Positions 9,379-19,149 of a stretch of 64,000 nt of DNA are shown piece after piece. Where the stretch lies: NCBI RefSeq assembly GCF_004217495.1, contig NZ_SHLC01000001.1, positions 1,488,001-1,552,000 of the forward strand. The letters run 5' to 3'. Source of the stretch: Microterricola gilva (lineage in GTDB: Bacteria; Actinomycetota; Actinomycetes; Actinomycetales; Microbacteriaceae). The notes beneath the pieces were generated by a model, which searched no databases, was not told where the DNA came from, and saw nothing but the letters and a program-made list of their open reading frames with translations. The position numbers and the translations under genes were made by a program. Position 1 is the stretch's first letter. Each line of letters opens with the position of its first letter.

Positions 9379-11472
9379 TTACGCCGACGCGATCGATTCC
9401 TTGGCGGCGGCCACGACGGCTTCGGTCGTGATGCCGAACTTGGTGAAGAGTGTCTGGTAGTCGGCCGATGCACCATAGTGCTCGATCGAGACGGCGCGAC
9501 CCTGGTCTCCGATGTAGCTATTCCATGTCAACGCCAGACCGGCTTCAACCGATACCCGGGCCGTGACATTCTTCGGCAGAACCGACTCGCGGTACTCCGC
9601 AGACTGCTCCTGGAACCACTCGAGGCTCGGAGCCGAGACGACGCGGGCGTGAACGCCGTCCGCCTTGAGCTCCTCGCGGGCGGCGAGGGCGAGCTGCACC
9701 TCGGAGCCGGTGGCGATGATGATGACGTCGGGGGTGCCGTTTGCGGCATCCGCGAGCACGTACGCGCCCTTGGCCACGTTCTTGGCCGAGGCCAGCACGT
9801 CGCCGGATGCGTCGCCGTCACCACGCTCGAACACGGGGATGTTCTGACGGGTCAGCGCGATGCCGGCAGGGCCACCGCGACGCTTGAGGATCTCGAGCCA
9901 GGCGTAGCTGACCTCGTTGGCGTCGCCGGGGCGCACGACATCCAGGCCGGGGATCGCGCGCAGCGTCGAGAGCTGCTCGATCGGCTGGTGGGTCGGGCCG
10001 TCCTCGCCGAGGGCGACGGAGTCGTGGGTCCAGACGAAGATCGACGGGACCTTCATGAGGGCAGCCAGACGGACGGCGGGACGCATGTAGTCGCTGAAGA
10101 TCAGGAAGGTGCCGCCGAATGCGCGGGTGTTGCCGTGCAGGACGATGCCGTTGATGATCGACGCCATGGCGTGCTCGCGGATGCCGAAGTGCAGCACGCG
10201 GCCGTAGGGGTTGCCCGTCCACTCGTGCGTGGAGTGCTCGCTCGGCACGAAGGAGGCCGAACCGTTGATGGTCGTGAGGTTCGACTCGGCGAGGTCGGCC
10301 GAGCCGCCCCAGAGCTCGGGGATGACGCCGGCGAGGGCGTTGATGACCTTGCCCGATGCCGCGCGGGTCGACACCGAGGTGCCGCCCTCGAAGACGGGCA
10401 GAGCGGACTCGGCCTCGTCGGGCAGCTCGCCGCTGAGGACGCGGTCGAGGAGGACCTTGCGCTCCGGGTTGGCTGCGGCCCAGGCGTCGAAGCCCTTCTG
10501 CCACTCTGCGTGCTGCTCTGCGCCACGCTCGACGGCCTTGCGGGTGTGCGCGATGACCTCGTCGGAGACGGCGAAGCTCTCGGCGGGATCGAAGCCGAGC
10601 ACCTCCTTGACGGCGGCGAGCTCCTCGGCGCCGAGCGCCGAACCGTGGATCTTGCCTGAGTTCTGCTTCTTCGGGCTCGGCCATCCGATGATGGTCTTCA
10701 GCACGATGAGGCTCGGCTTGTCGGTCTCGCCCTTGGCTGCCTCGATGGCGGCGTTCAGCTCGACCATGTCCTCGACGTACTCGCCCGTCTTCTTCCAGTC
10801 GACGGTGAGCACCTGCCAGCCGTAGGACTCGTAGCGCTTGGCGACGTCCTCGGTGAAGGCGATCTGGGTGTCGTCCTCGATGGAGATCTGGTTGCTGTCG
10901 TAGATCGCGATGAGGTTGCCGAGCTGCTGGTGGCCGGCGAGCGAGGATGCCTCGCTGGTGACGCCCTCCTGCAGGTCGCCGTCACCGGCGATCACGTAGA
11001 CGAAGTGGTCGAACGGGCTCGTGCCTGCTGCGGCATCCGGGTCGAAGAGGCCACGCTCGAAACGGGCGGCGTAGGCGAAACCGACGGCGGAGGCGAGGCC
11101 CTGGCCGAGCGGGCCGGTGGTGATCTCGACGTGGTCGGTGTGCCCGAACTCGGGGTGGCCGGGGGTCTTGGAGCCCCAGGTGCGCAGCGCCTTGAGGTCG
11201 TCGAGCTCGAGGCCGTAGCCGCCGAGGTAGAGCTGCACGTACTGGGTCAGCGAGCTGTGGCCAACCGAGAGCACGAAGCGGTCGCGGCCGAGCCAGTGCT
11301 GGTCGGACGGGTCACGGCGCATGACCTTCTGGAACAGGAGGTATGCGGCCGGGGCGAGGCTCATGGCCGTACCGGGGTGGCCGTTGCCGACCTTCTCCAC
11401 TGCGTCTGCCGCGAGAATACGGGCGGTGTCAACTGCCTTGTTATCAATGGAATCCCATTGCAGATCTGCCAC
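9379..11472 (-). CDS. tkt: Transketolase
   Basis: A 697-residue thiamine-diphosphate enzyme of the pentose-phosphate pathway. Motifs: [11 protein letters not shown] near residue 31, the TPP-binding GDGDLQEG about residue 165, and [14 protein letters not shown] with the pyrimidine domain in the second half. The start is GTG with an AGAAGGG ribosome site about 10 nt upstream. It is the first gene of the minus-strand operon tkt-tal-pgi-zwf-opcA-pgl, so its promoter should lie in the 269-bp gap to ctaB. Confidence 0.97.
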   Translation of the reverse strand: MADLQWDSIDNKAVDTARILAADAVEKVGNGHPGTAMSLAPAAYLLFQKVMRRDPSDQHWLGRDRFVLSVGHSSLTQYVQLYLGGYGLELDDLKALRTWGSKTPGHPEFGHTDHVEITTGPLGQGLASAVGFAYAARFERGLFDPDAAAGTSPFDHFVYVIAGDGDLQEGVTSEASSLAGHQQLGNLIAIYDSNQISIEDDTQIAFTEDVAKRYESYGWQVLTVDWKKTGEYVEDMVELNAAIEAAKGETDKPSLIVLKTIIGWPSPKKQNSGKIHGSALGAEELAAVKEVLGFDPAESFAVSDEVIAHTRKAVERGAEQHAEWQKGFDAWAAANPERKVLLDRVLSGELPDEAESALPVFEGGTSVSTRAASGKVINALAGVIPELWGGSADLAESNLTTINGSASFVPSEHSTHEWTGNPYGRVLHFGIREHAMASIINGIVLHGNTRAFGGTFLIFSDYMRPAVRLAALMKVPSIFVWTHDSVALGEDGPTHQPIEQLSTLRAIPGLDVVRPGDANEVSYAWLEILKRRGGPAGIALTRQNIPVFERGDGDASGDVLASAKNVAKGAYVLADAANGTPDVIIIATGSEVQLALAAREELKADGVHARVVSAPSLEWFQEQSAEYRESVLPKNVTARVSVEAGLALTWNSYIGDQGRAVSIEHYGASADYQTLFTKFGITTEAVVAAAKESIASA

Positions 11473-11741
11473 TGGATACTGACCCTTCTAAGCGTTGGGG
11501 CAGCGCATTCCGCGCCTGCTCCCGTTGAGGTATGCCGCGCCGAAATCGTCATTGGCTCATCCCCGACGCGCGCAACTCGCCACAGATGGGCCGAAATACT
11601 TGTGCGCACGTTGGAGACCGGCGAGCTTCTTCAGTATAGAGACAGCACTCAGCCACGCGCATTGATGTGACGATTGCTCGCTGCAGCCCGTTATGCATTC
11701 GTGGCCTAGAATTGGCTGAGAACCCGGCTGTAAGAGGAGCA
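11473..11741. promoter_or_regulatory. Divergent promoter region tkt / ctaB
   Basis: This gap separates two divergent genes and holds no credible ORF. On the minus strand TATACT (11633-11638) could be the tkt -10, giving a leader of about 155 nt. On the plus strand TAGAAT (11707-11712) lies 29 nt before ctaB. Neither has a convincing -35 at 17 bp. AGAGGAG just before 11742 is the ctaB ribosome site. Confidence 0.4.
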
Positions 11742-12662
11742 ATGGACGTCGCACTAGAGAATCGCACCCAGAGTCAGCGACCCGATCTGCGGCGCAAGCT
11801 CCGGGCCTACTGGGCACTGACGAAGCCGCGCGTCATCGAATTGCTGCTCGTGGTCACGGCTCCGACGATGATTCTGGCGCAGAACGGCATCCCGAGCCTG
11901 TGGCTCGTGCTTGCCACCCTGATCGGCGGTGCGATGAGCGCCGGGTCGGCCGGGGCGTTCAATTGTTACATCGACCGCGACATCGACCGGGTGATGAAGC
12001 GGACGAAGAACCGTCCCCTCGTCACGGGGGAGCTGAGCGACCGCGAGGCCCTCGTCTTCGCCTACGGCTTGGGCGCCGCATCCATCGTCTGGCTCTGGCT
12101 CACGACCAACTGGCTCGCCGCGGCACTCTCGCTCGGTGCCATCCTGCTCTACGTCGTCTTCTACAGCCTGATCCTCAAGCGCCGCACCGCCCAGAACATC
12201 GTCTGGGGCGGCGTCGCCGGCTGCATGCCCGTGCTCATCGGCTGGGCCGCCGTGACCGGGGACATCACCTGGCCGCCGATCATCCTGTTCGCGATCATCT
12301 TCCTCTGGACGCCGCCGCACTACTGGCCGCTCTCGATGAAGTACCGCGACGACTACAAGGCGGCCGGCGTGCCGATGCTCGCCGTCGTGCGCGGCCGCGC
12401 CCAGGTCGGGCTGCAGACGATCCTCTACGCGTGGGCGACCGTCGCGTGCTCCCTGCTGCTCATCCCCGTCGCCGGCATGGGCCTGCTCTACACGGCCGTC
12501 GCCCTGGTGACGGGTGGCTGGTTCATCTACGAGACGCACCGCCTGTACAGCCACGCGATCCGCCACAGCGAGGTCTCGCCGATGCGGGTCTTCCACGGCT
12601 CCATCGCCTACCTGACGCTGCTCTTCGTCGCCGTCGGAGTCGACCCGCTGCTGCCCTTCTAG
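11742..12662 (+). CDS. ctaB: Protoheme IX farnesyltransferase (heme O synthase)
   Basis: A 306-residue polytopic membrane enzyme of the UbiA superfamily that adds a farnesyl group to heme b to make heme O. The first Asp-rich motif [15 protein letters not shown] (near residue 75), [10 protein letters not shown] and the second [11 protein letters not shown] region are diagnostic; about eight or nine hydrophobic helices follow the N-terminal [10 protein letters not shown]. The frame is open upstream, but the ATG at 11742 has an AGAGGAG ribosome site. It works together with ctaA, which lies convergent on the other strand. Confidence 0.96.
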   Translation: MDVALENRTQSQRPDLRRKLRAYWALTKPRVIELLLVVTAPTMILAQNGIPSLWLVLATLIGGAMSAGSAGAFNCYIDRDIDRVMKRTKNRPLVTGELSDREALVFAYGLGAASIVWLWLTTNWLAAALSLGAILLYVVFYSLILKRRTAQNIVWGGVAGCMPVLIGWAAVTGDITWPPIILFAIIFLWTPPHYWPLSMKYRDDYKAAGVPMLAVVRGRAQVGLQTILYAWATVACSLLLIPVAGMGLLYTAVALVTGGWFIYETHRLYSHAIRHSEVSPMRVFHGSIAYLTLLFVAVGVDPLLPF

Positions 12663-12671
12663 GCACCGCCG

Positions 12672-12724
12672 AGCTCGTAGAAACGGCCCCCTCCCATCCC
12701 GGGAGGGGGCCGTTTCTACGAGTT
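12672..12724. terminator. Hairpin terminator after ctaB, CGTAGAAAC family
   Basis: Two 24-nt arms (12672-12695 and 12701-12724) pair with a single G-U around ATCCC. The arm contains CTCGTAGAAACGGCCCC, shared with the next hairpin and in part with the one after the DUF1648 gene. A further 7-bp stem (12725-12731 with 12741-12747) follows immediately. Likely bidirectional between convergent ctaB and ctaA. Confidence 0.85.
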
Positions 12725-12802
12725 GGGCACGACGCACTCGCGTGCCCCGGATGTCGCTTCCCTGCAAGCCCTGAGCGTCTCAGCTGATCGGGGCGCCCCG
12801 AA

Positions 12803-12851
12803 CTCGTAGAAACGGCCCCCTTCCGCGCGGGAAGGGGGCCGTTTCTCCGAG
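12803..12851. terminator. Second CGTAGAAAC hairpin, terminator for ctaA
   Basis: A 22-nt arm pair (12803-12824 with 12830-12851) with one mismatch and a GCGCG loop, sitting 15 nt past the ctaA stop. Its outer arm sequence CTCGTAGAAACGGCCCCC repeats that of the hairpin at 12672, while the loop-proximal part differs. Confidence 0.85.
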
Positions 12852-12866
12852 CTGGAGCCGTGGCGC

Positions 12867-13805
12867 CTAGGCGACGGCAGCGGGGGAGGCCTCGGCGACC
12901 GGAGCCGCGACGGCGACGGGCTTCTTGAGGCTGAGCACGACCGCGGTCATCGTCGAGGCGAGCAGGGCCGCGAGCAGCATGTGCGTCGCGACGAGCGCCT
13001 CGGGCAGGCCGGTGTTGGCCTGGATCAGGCCGACGGCGATCTGCATGACCTCGACGGCCAGCAGGTAGAGGGTCCACCGGTGCACAGCGGTGCCGCGGAA
13101 GTTCATCGAGGTGATCGCGAGGAACAGCGTCAGGGCGAAGGTGGCGTATGCCGGCCACGCGTGCAGGTGTTCGAACAGCTCGGCGTTGAAACCGGTGCGG
13201 GCGGCGTTGAGGTCGCCGGAGTGCGGGCCGGATGCCGTCGTCAGCACGCCCATCGCGATCGTGAGCGCGACGAAGAACGTCGTCACGTGCGCGGTGATCT
13301 TGAACCAGCGCGGAACGGCGGATTCGCGCGGGCCGGGCACCGCGTATGCGCGGATGATCAGCGCGGCGGCGACGCAGCACATGATGAGCGACGCCGTGTA
13401 GTGGAATCCGACGATGAAGGGGTGGAGCCCCGTCAGCACGGTGATGCCGCCGACGACGGCCTGGGCGACGACGCCGATGAGGAGCACGAGGGAGAGCACC
13501 CAGAGCTCGCGGCGCTCCCTGCGCATGCGCAGCACGAGCAGCACCATGATCACCGCGATGATGCCGACGACGCCAGACATCATGCGGTTGCTGAACTCGA
13601 TCACGCCGTGGATGCCCATCTCCGGCGTGGGAACCAGGGATTCCGGGGTGCAGAGCGGCCAGGTTGGGCAGCCGAGCCCCGAGCCGGTCAGGCGCACGGC
13701 GCCGCCGGTGACGATGATCACCAGCTCCGTGATGAACGAGAGCCAGGCGAACAGTCGCACGCGCCCATCGACCTGAGTTGGCAGCCAGTTGTAGATGCGC
13801 TTCAC
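12867..13805 (-). CDS. ctaA: Heme A synthase (COX15/CtaA family)
   Basis: A 312-residue membrane protein with about eight transmembrane helices. It oxidises heme O to heme A for the cytochrome oxidase. Visible: GGAVRLTGSGLGCPTWPLC near residues 34-52, with the GLGCPDWP-like motif and paired Cys, and the heme-ligand histidines in HGVIEFSNRMMSG, LHPFIVGFHYTAS and HLHAWPAY. The start codon is GTG with a GAAGG-type site upstream. It is divergent from the suf operon and convergent with ctaB, its pathway partner. Confidence 0.95.
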   Translation of the reverse strand: MKRIYNWLPTQVDGRVRLFAWLSFITELVIIVTGGAVRLTGSGLGCPTWPLCTPESLVPTPEMGIHGVIEFSNRMMSGVVGIIAVIMVLLVLRMRRERRELWVLSLVLLIGVVAQAVVGGITVLTGLHPFIVGFHYTASLIMCCVAAALIIRAYAVPGPRESAVPRWFKITAHVTTFFVALTIAMGVLTTASGPHSGDLNAARTGFNAELFEHLHAWPAYATFALTLFLAITSMNFRGTAVHRWTLYLLAVEVMQIAVGLIQANTGLPEALVATHMLLAALLASTMTAVVLSLKKPVAVAAPVAEASPAAVA

Positions 13806-14087
13806 CGTGTATTCGCCTTCATGATTGATGCTTTGCGCGAAGCTGAGCGTCGCGCACGCCGATCCTCAGCCTTGTGGCTGTAGAATCAATTGATTTGAGA
13901 ACCGCTGTCACGCGCCGATGCGTCACACGACGCAGAGCCGCGCGCTCCGACAGTTGGTCTTTGAATATCTTAGGTACGCAATGCAGCCACCCGCACAATC
14001 GTTCATCGATGCCAGACGCATTCGCGCTTGGTACGGGAATGAGCCGGACTGATATCCGGTTACAGCGGGCAGGAGAAGAGGTAGAGA
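13806..14087. promoter_or_regulatory. Divergent regulatory region ctaA / suf with AT-rich palindrome
   Basis: This 282-bp gap has no supported gene. A TAGAAT (13881-13886) could be the -10 for the suf operon, leaving a leader of about 200 nt. It overlaps a perfect 12-bp palindrome, AATCAATTGATT (13884-13895), unusually AT-rich for this sequence and a candidate operator. A GGAGAAGAGG ribosome site ends the region before sufB. Confidence 0.45.
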
Positions 14088-15506
14088 ATGTCGGACGTGC
14101 TCATCGACCGCCCCGAGCTCGAGTCACTTGGTGTCTACGAGTTCGGATGGTCTGACCCGGATGCCGCTGGTGCATCCGCCCGTCGAGGAATCTCGAAGGA
14201 GGTTGTCTCCGACATTTCGGCCCTGAAATCTGAACCGGCCTGGATGCTCGAACGCCGCCTCAAGGGCTACGAGCTCTTCGGCCGCAAGCCGATGCCGACG
14301 TGGGGCGCCGACCTCAGCGAGATCGACTTCGACAACATCAAGTACTTCGTTCGGTCGACCGAGAAGCAGGCCCAGAGCTGGGAAGACCTGCCCGACGACA
14401 TCAAGAACACCTACGAGAAGCTCGGAATCCCCGAGGCCGAGCGCCAGCGCCTCGTCGCCGGCGTCGCGGCCCAGTACGAGTCCGAGGTGGTCTACCACCA
14501 GATCAACGAAGAGCTCGAGGCCCAGGGCGTCATCTTCATGGACACCGACACGGCGCTCAAGGAGCACCCGGAGTTCTTCGAGGAGTATTTCGGCACCGTC
14601 ATCCCCTCCGGCGACAACAAGTTCGCCGCGCTGAACACGGCTGTCTGGTCAGGTGGCTCCTTCGTCTACGTGCCGCCTGGCGTGCACGTCGAGATCCCGC
14701 TGCAGGCCTACTTCCGCATCAACACCGAGAACATGGGCCAGTTCGAGCGCACGCTGATCATCGCCGATGAGGGCAGCTACGTTCACTACATCGAGGGCTG
14801 CACCGCGCCGATCTACAAGAGCGACTCGCTGCACTCCGCCGTGGTCGAGATCATCGTCAAGAAGAACGCCCGCGTTCGCTACACGACGATCCAGAACTGG
14901 TCGAACAACGTCTACAACCTGGTCACCAAGCGGGCGACCGCGGCAGAGGGCGCGACCATGGAATGGGTCGACGGAAACATCGGCTCCAAGGTCACCATGA
15001 AGTACCCGTCGATCTTCCTGATGGGCGAGCACGCCAAGGGCGAGACGCTTTCCGTGGCCTTCGCCGGCCCCGGCCAGCACCAGGACGCCGGCGCCAAGAT
15101 GGTGCACATGGCTCCGTACACGCAGTCGTCGATCGTCTCCAAGTCGATCGCCCGCGGCGGCGGCCGTGCCGGCTACCGCGGCGAGGTGCGCATCGCCGCC
15201 AACGCCCACCACTCCAAGAACAGCGTCGTCTGCGACGCCCTGCTGGTCGACAGCATCTCGCGCTCCGACACCTACCCGGCCATCGACATCCGCGTCGACG
15301 ACGTGCAGCTCGGCCACGAGGCAACGGTCTCGAAGGTCAGCGAGGAGCAGCTCTTCTACCTGATGAGCCGCGGCATCGACGAGACCGAAGCCATGGCCAT
15401 GATCGTGCGCGGCTTCATCGAGCCGATCGCGCGCGAGCTGCCCATGGAATACGCCCTTGAACTCAACAAGCTCATCGAAATGGGCATGGAAGGATCCGTC
15501 GGCTAA
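14088..15506 (+). CDS. sufB: Fe-S cluster assembly scaffold SufB
   Basis: A 472-residue SufB. With SufC and SufD it forms the SufBC2D scaffold that builds Fe-S clusters. Family landmarks: the N-terminal half with [18 protein letters not shown], the beta-helix core with [14 protein letters not shown] and [17 protein letters not shown], the conserved [11 protein letters not shown] cysteine segment, and the C-terminal [18 protein letters not shown]. First gene of the operon. sufD starts directly after its TAA. Confidence 0.98.
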   Translation: MSDVLIDRPELESLGVYEFGWSDPDAAGASARRGISKEVVSDISALKSEPAWMLERRLKGYELFGRKPMPTWGADLSEIDFDNIKYFVRSTEKQAQSWEDLPDDIKNTYEKLGIPEAERQRLVAGVAAQYESEVVYHQINEELEAQGVIFMDTDTALKEHPEFFEEYFGTVIPSGDNKFAALNTAVWSGGSFVYVPPGVHVEIPLQAYFRINTENMGQFERTLIIADEGSYVHYIEGCTAPIYKSDSLHSAVVEIIVKKNARVRYTTIQNWSNNVYNLVTKRATAAEGATMEWVDGNIGSKVTMKYPSIFLMGEHAKGETLSVAFAGPGQHQDAGAKMVHMAPYTQSSIVSKSIARGGGRAGYRGEVRIAANAHHSKNSVVCDALLVDSISRSDTYPAIDIRVDDVQLGHEATVSKVSEEQLFYLMSRGIDETEAMAMIVRGFIEPIARELPMEYALELNKLIEMGMEGSVG

Positions 15507-16733
15507 ATGACCGCCGCCTCGACACCCAGTACAACCATGCCCACTTCCGCGACGCCGACCGCGAGCCTCGTCGAACCCGGCCAGCACGGCCTGAAGAAGC
15601 ACAGCGACGGCGGCTGGGGTCTCGCCCCCGTGCAGACCCGCTCGGCCCGCTTCGCCTCCTTCGAGCACAGCGACTTCCCGGTCATCACCGGCCGTGAGGC
15701 CGTGTGGAAGCTCTCCCCGGTCGCCAAGTTCGCCGACCTGCTCGACGGCGAGCTCGACGGTTCGCCGTACGAGTTCAGCGCCACGGATGCCGCAGGCGTC
15801 AGCGTCAGCTGGATCGACCGCGACGACGCCCGCATTGGCTCGGCCGGCAAGCCGGAGGAGCGTGCATCCGCCAACGCGTGGACCAACTTCGAGAAGGCAC
15901 TGCTCATCTCGGTGACCGGCGAGGACGCGAAGGAGCTCACGCTCTCCCGCAGCACGCTCGGTGCAGCAGCCCGCGCCGCGCACATCGTGATCGAGGCCGC
16001 GCCGTTCAGCAACGCGCGCATCGTGCTCGAGAACGCCGGCGACGCCCGCATCACCGAGAACGTCGAGATCCTCGTCGGCGAGTCGGCGAACCTCAGCGTC
16101 GTCAGCGTGCAGCAGTGGAACGACGGTGCCGTGCACCTGGCCAACCACTTCTCGCGTGTCGGCCGTGACGCCAAGCTCAAGCACATCGTCGTCTCCCTCG
16201 GTGGAGAGGTCGTCCGGGTGAACCCGACGACCCACCTCGCCGAGTCCGGCTCCGACGTCGAGGCCTTCGGCCTCTACTTCGCCGACGCCGGCCAGCACCT
16301 CGAGCAGCAGGTGTACGTGCACCACGACGCACCGCACTCGCGCTCGCGCGTCAACTACAAGGGCGCGCTGCAGGGCCAGGATGCCCGCACCGTGTGGATC
16401 GGTGACGTGCTCATCGGCCCGAAGGCAACGGGAACGGACAGCTACGAGCAGAACCGCAACCTCGTCCTGAGCGAGGGAACGCGTGCAGACTCGATCCCGA
16501 ACCTCGAGATCGAGACCGGCGACATCGCCGGCGCCGGCCACGCCAGCGCGACCGGTCGATTCGACGACGAGCAGCTCTTCTACCTGCAGTCGCGCGGTAT
16601 TCCAGAGGAGGAGGCCCGCCGCCTCGTCGTGCGCGGATTCCTCAGCGAGATCATCCAGCAGATCGGCTCGGCCCCGCTCGAGGAACGCCTCCAGGGCGTG
16701 CTCGAGGCCGAGCTCACGGGATCGGTGCTCTGA
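15507..16733 (+). CDS. sufD: Fe-S cluster assembly protein SufD
   Basis: A 408-residue SufB/SufD-family protein. The N-terminal 45 residues are Ser/Thr/Pro-rich and poorly conserved. The C-terminal half has the typical RVNYKGALQGQDARTVWIGD, ADSIPNLEIETGD and YLQSRGIPEEEARRLVVRGF stretches. It pairs with SufB on SufC. Its ATG follows the sufB stop with no gap, and its TGA overlaps the next ATG by one base. Confidence 0.97.
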   Translation: MTAASTPSTTMPTSATPTASLVEPGQHGLKKHSDGGWGLAPVQTRSARFASFEHSDFPVITGREAVWKLSPVAKFADLLDGELDGSPYEFSATDAAGVSVSWIDRDDARIGSAGKPEERASANAWTNFEKALLISVTGEDAKELTLSRSTLGAAARAAHIVIEAAPFSNARIVLENAGDARITENVEILVGESANLSVVSVQQWNDGAVHLANHFSRVGRDAKLKHIVVSLGGEVVRVNPTTHLAESGSDVEAFGLYFADAGQHLEQQVYVHHDAPHSRSRVNYKGALQGQDARTVWIGDVLIGPKATGTDSYEQNRNLVLSEGTRADSIPNLEIETGDIAGAGHASATGRFDDEQLFYLQSRGIPEEEARRLVVRGFLSEIIQQIGSAPLEERLQGVLEAELTGSVL

Positions 16734-17059
16734 TGGCCGCCAGCAGGATCTGCGCGCTCGACGAGCTCGAAACGAACCAGGCCGTCAAGGTCGACATCGA
16801 TGGCGTCTCCATCGCACTCGTGAAGGATGCCGCAGGGGAGGTGTTCGCCATCGGCGACACCTGCACCCACGGCGACATCTCCCTCTCCGAGGGCTTCGTC
16901 GAGGACGACACGCTGGAGTGCTGGGCCCACGGATCGCAGTTCTCGCTGCGCACGGGCAAGCCGCTCACCCTCCCGGCCTACGAGCCGGTCCCCGTCTACA
17001 AGGTTGAGCTTGTCGACGGCGACATCTACATCGACACGGCCGTCACGCTGGCCGTCTGA
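16733..17059 (+). CDS. Rieske-type [2Fe-2S] ferredoxin in the suf operon
   Basis: A 108-residue protein resembling the ferredoxin component of non-heme iron dioxygenases. The Rieske ligands are Cys44 and His46 (CTH) and Cys63 and His66 (CWAH), with the usual hydrophobic strands around them. It is translationally coupled to sufD (TGATG) and followed by sufC. No oxygenase lies nearby, so a role as an electron donor or accessory to Fe-S assembly is more likely than in aromatic hydroxylation; this is inferred from context. Confidence 0.92.
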   Translation: MAASRICALDELETNQAVKVDIDGVSIALVKDAAGEVFAIGDTCTHGDISLSEGFVEDDTLECWAHGSQFSLRTGKPLTLPAYEPVPVYKVELVDGDIYIDTAVTLAV

Positions 17060-17123
17060 CCTTTCAGGCACCGCACCCACTTGACCGGCGCTGGCGCGCC
17101 GAAAACGAAAGAGATTGAACACT

Positions 17124-17888
17124 ATGTCTGTTCTTGAAATCAAGGACCTGCACGTCAACGTTGAGACCGACCAGGGCACCAAGCAGATCCTGCGCGGCGT
17201 CGACCTGACCATCAACGAGGGCGAGATCCACGCCGTCATGGGGCCGAACGGCTCCGGCAAGTCGACCCTGGCCTACACGATCGCCGGCCACCCCAAGTAC
17301 CACGTCGAGGGTGGCTCCATCCTCCTCGACGGCGAAGAGGTGCTCGACATGAGCGTCGACGAGCGCGCCCGCGCCGGCCTCTTCCTGGCCATGCAGTACC
17401 CGGTCGAGCTTCCCGGCGTGAGCAACACCAACTTCCTCCGCACGGCGAAGACCGCCATCGAGGGCGAGGCTCCCAGCATCCGTCACTGGATCAAGGACGT
17501 CCGCTCCGCCATGGACGCCCTGCGCATGGACTCCTCCTTCGCCGAGCGCAACGTGAACGAGGGCTTCTCCGGTGGCGAGAAGAAGCGCAACGAGATCCTC
17601 CAGCTCGAACTGCTCAAGCCGAAGTTCGCCGTCCTCGACGAGACCGACTCCGGCCTCGACGTCGACGCGCTCAAGATCGTCTCGGAGGGCGTGAACCGCG
17701 CCAAGGCGAACACGGGCCTCGGCATCCTGCTGATCACGCACTACACCCGCATCCTCCGTTACATCGAGCCCGACTTCGTGCACGTCTTCGTCAACGGCCG
17801 CATCGCGGAGCAGGGCGGCCGTGAGCTTGCAGATCGCCTTGAGGATGAGGGATACGATCGCTTTCTCACCGGCACGAACGTAGGCTAG
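17124..17888 (+). CDS. sufC: Fe-S cluster assembly ATPase SufC
   Basis: A 254-residue ABC-type ATPase that powers the SufBCD scaffold. Walker A GPNGSGKST is at residues 40-48, the signature is GFSGGEKKRNE, and Walker B FAVLDETDSGLD replaces the transporter DEPTSGLD with DETDSGLD, which is diagnostic of SufC. The start used here is the ATG at 17124, 11 nt after an AAAGAGA ribosome site; a TTG three codons upstream is less likely. Confidence 0.98.
   Translation: MSVLEIKDLHVNVETDQGTKQILRGVDLTINEGEIHAVMGPNGSGKSTLAYTIAGHPKYHVEGGSILLDGEEVLDMSVDERARAGLFLAMQYPVELPGVSNTNFLRTAKTAIEGEAPSIRHWIKDVRSAMDALRMDSSFAERNVNEGFSGGEKKRNEILQLELLKPKFAVLDETDSGLDVDALKIVSEGVNRAKANTGLGILLITHYTRILRYIEPDFVHVFVNGRIAEQGGRELADRLEDEGYDRFLTGTNVG
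17881..17886 (+). promoter_or_regulatory. Leaderless -10 for the DUF59 gene
   Basis: TAGGCT overlaps the last sufC codons and ends 6 nt before the ATG at 17893, which has no ribosome site. The same spacing recurs at seven other genes in the window. It suggests an internal promoter giving a leaderless transcript; no clear -35 is seen. Confidence 0.45.
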
Positions 17889-17892
17889 TTCT

Positions 17893-18222
17893 ATGACCAG
17901 CACACTCGCGCCGGCGCGTTACGACGAGATCGAAGAGGCGCTCAAGGACGTGATGGACCCGGAGCTCGGCATCAACATTGTCGACCTCGGGCTCATCTAC
18001 GACCTCGGCTGGGACGACGAGAACGACGCCCTCGTCATCCACATGACGCTGACCAGCGCCGGCTGCCCGCTCACCGATGTGCTCGAGGAGCAGACCGCCG
18101 AGGCACTGGACGGTGTCGTCGAGCAGTTCCGCATCAACTGGGTGTGGATGCCGCCGTGGGGTCCGGAGAAGATCACCGACGACGGCCGCGACATGATGCG
18201 CGCGCTCGGCTTCGCGATCTAG
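17893..18222 (+). CDS. DUF59 / MIP18-family Fe-S assembly factor (SufT-like)
   Basis: A 109-residue protein of the PaaD/SufT (DUF59) family, thought to help mature Fe-S proteins. It has the DPELGINIVDLGLIYD motif near residue 21 and the single conserved Cys in TSAGCPLTDVL. It lies 4 nt after sufC and closes the operon before a strong terminator. No Shine-Dalgarno sequence is present; the -10-like TAGGCT just upstream could allow separate leaderless expression. sufS and sufU, often the next genes, are absent here. Confidence 0.9.
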   Translation: MTSTLAPARYDEIEEALKDVMDPELGINIVDLGLIYDLGWDDENDALVIHMTLTSAGCPLTDVLEEQTAEALDGVVEQFRINWVWMPPWGPEKITDDGRDMMRALGFAI

Positions 18223-18237
18223 GCAGCACCGAACGCA

Positions 18238-18271
18238 GAACGGCCCGTCTCCCGAGGGAGGCGGGCCGTTC
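18238..18271. terminator. Terminator of the suf operon
   Basis: Sixteen-nt arms (18238-18253 and 18256-18271) form a GC-rich hairpin with one G-U pair, 15 nt after the DUF59 stop. The T-run is weak (TTCGTCGTC). Confidence 0.8.
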
Positions 18272-18281
18272 GTCGTCGCAG

Positions 18282-18287
18282 TAGGCT
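18282..18287 (+). promoter_or_regulatory. Leaderless -10 for the methyltransferase gene
   Basis: TAGGCT ends exactly 6 nt before the ATG at 18294, and no ribosome site exists between the suf terminator and that ATG. It fits the leaderless pattern seen elsewhere in the window. Confidence 0.5.
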
Positions 18288-18293
18288 CGCACC

Positions 18294-19142
18294 ATGGGCA
18301 GTCAATTCATGAACCCCGACGCAGATCGCAGCGAAATCGCTCCGCGCGAGCGGTACATTCACGGCCACCACGAGAGCGTGCTGCGCTCACATTCGTGGCG
18401 CACGGTGCAGAATTCCGCCGCCTATCTATTGCCGCACCTCGCAGCCGGCCAGCAGGTTCTCGACGTCGGAAGTGGGCCGGGCACGATCTCGATCGACATC
18501 GCCCGCCGCATCGCGCCAGGCACCGTCGTCGGAATCGACTCGTCGGCTGAGGTCGTCGAGCAGGCGGCGGCCCTCGCCCACGACAACGGCGTCGACACGG
18601 TCAGCTTCAGGGTCGGCGACGTCTACGCCCTCGAATTCGCCGACAATAGCTTCGACGTCGTGCACGCCCACCAGGTGATGCAGCACCTCGCCCGCCCGGT
18701 CGACGCGATGCGGGAGATCCGGCGCGTGTTGAAGCCGGGCGGCGTGTTCGCCGCACGCGACGTCGTGTACGGATCCACCTCGTGGTACCCGGCTGTGCCG
18801 GCCCTCGACAGCTGGCTGCGGACGCTGCTCACCGTGCACCGCGGCAACGGCGGCGACCCCGATGCGGGCCGCGCGCTCAAGGCGTGGGCGCGGCACGCCG
18901 GTTTCGCCTCCGTGACGAGTTCGGCGTCGATGTGGTGTTTCGCCACGGATGCCGAGCGCGACTGGTGGGGGAGCACCTGGGCCGAACGCGCGCTCGAGTC
19001 GAGCTTCGCGGCCCAGGCGATCGAGACCGGTGCGGCATCACTCAACGATCTGCACGCGATGGCGGACGGTTGGCGCTACTGGGCGGCGGACGCCGACGGC
19101 TGGTTCGGCATGCCCCACGGCGAGATCATCGCGGTGAAGTAG
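18294..19142 (+). CDS. Class I SAM-dependent methyltransferase
   Basis: A 282-residue methyltransferase of the UbiE/Methyltransf_11 type. Motif I VLDVGSGPGTISIDIA lies near residue 51, followed by an acidic GIDSSAEVV and the FDVVHAHQVMQHLARPVDAM and LKPGGVFAARD motifs. The substrate cannot be inferred. It is a single gene between two hairpins, probably transcribed without a leader from the TAGGCT at 18282; a second ATG lies 5 codons downstream. Confidence 0.88.
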   Translation: MGSQFMNPDADRSEIAPRERYIHGHHESVLRSHSWRTVQNSAAYLLPHLAAGQQVLDVGSGPGTISIDIARRIAPGTVVGIDSSAEVVEQAAALAHDNGVDTVSFRVGDVYALEFADNSFDVVHAHQVMQHLARPVDAMREIRRVLKPGGVFAARDVVYGSTSWYPAVPALDSWLRTLLTVHRGNGGDPDAGRALKAWARHAGFASVTSSASMWCFATDAERDWWGSTWAERALESSFAAQAIETGAASLNDLHAMADGWRYWAADADGWFGMPHGEIIAVK

Positions 19143-19149
19143 CTCTCGG

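Noticed and set aside
11646-11662. GAGTGCT on the minus strand, resembling half of a CIRCE heat-shock operator
   Set aside because: The other half-site is missing, and neither tkt nor ctaB is a usual HrcA target.
14649-16541. A 630-codon open frame on the minus strand
   Set aside because: It is antisense to sufB and sufD and shows no family motif.
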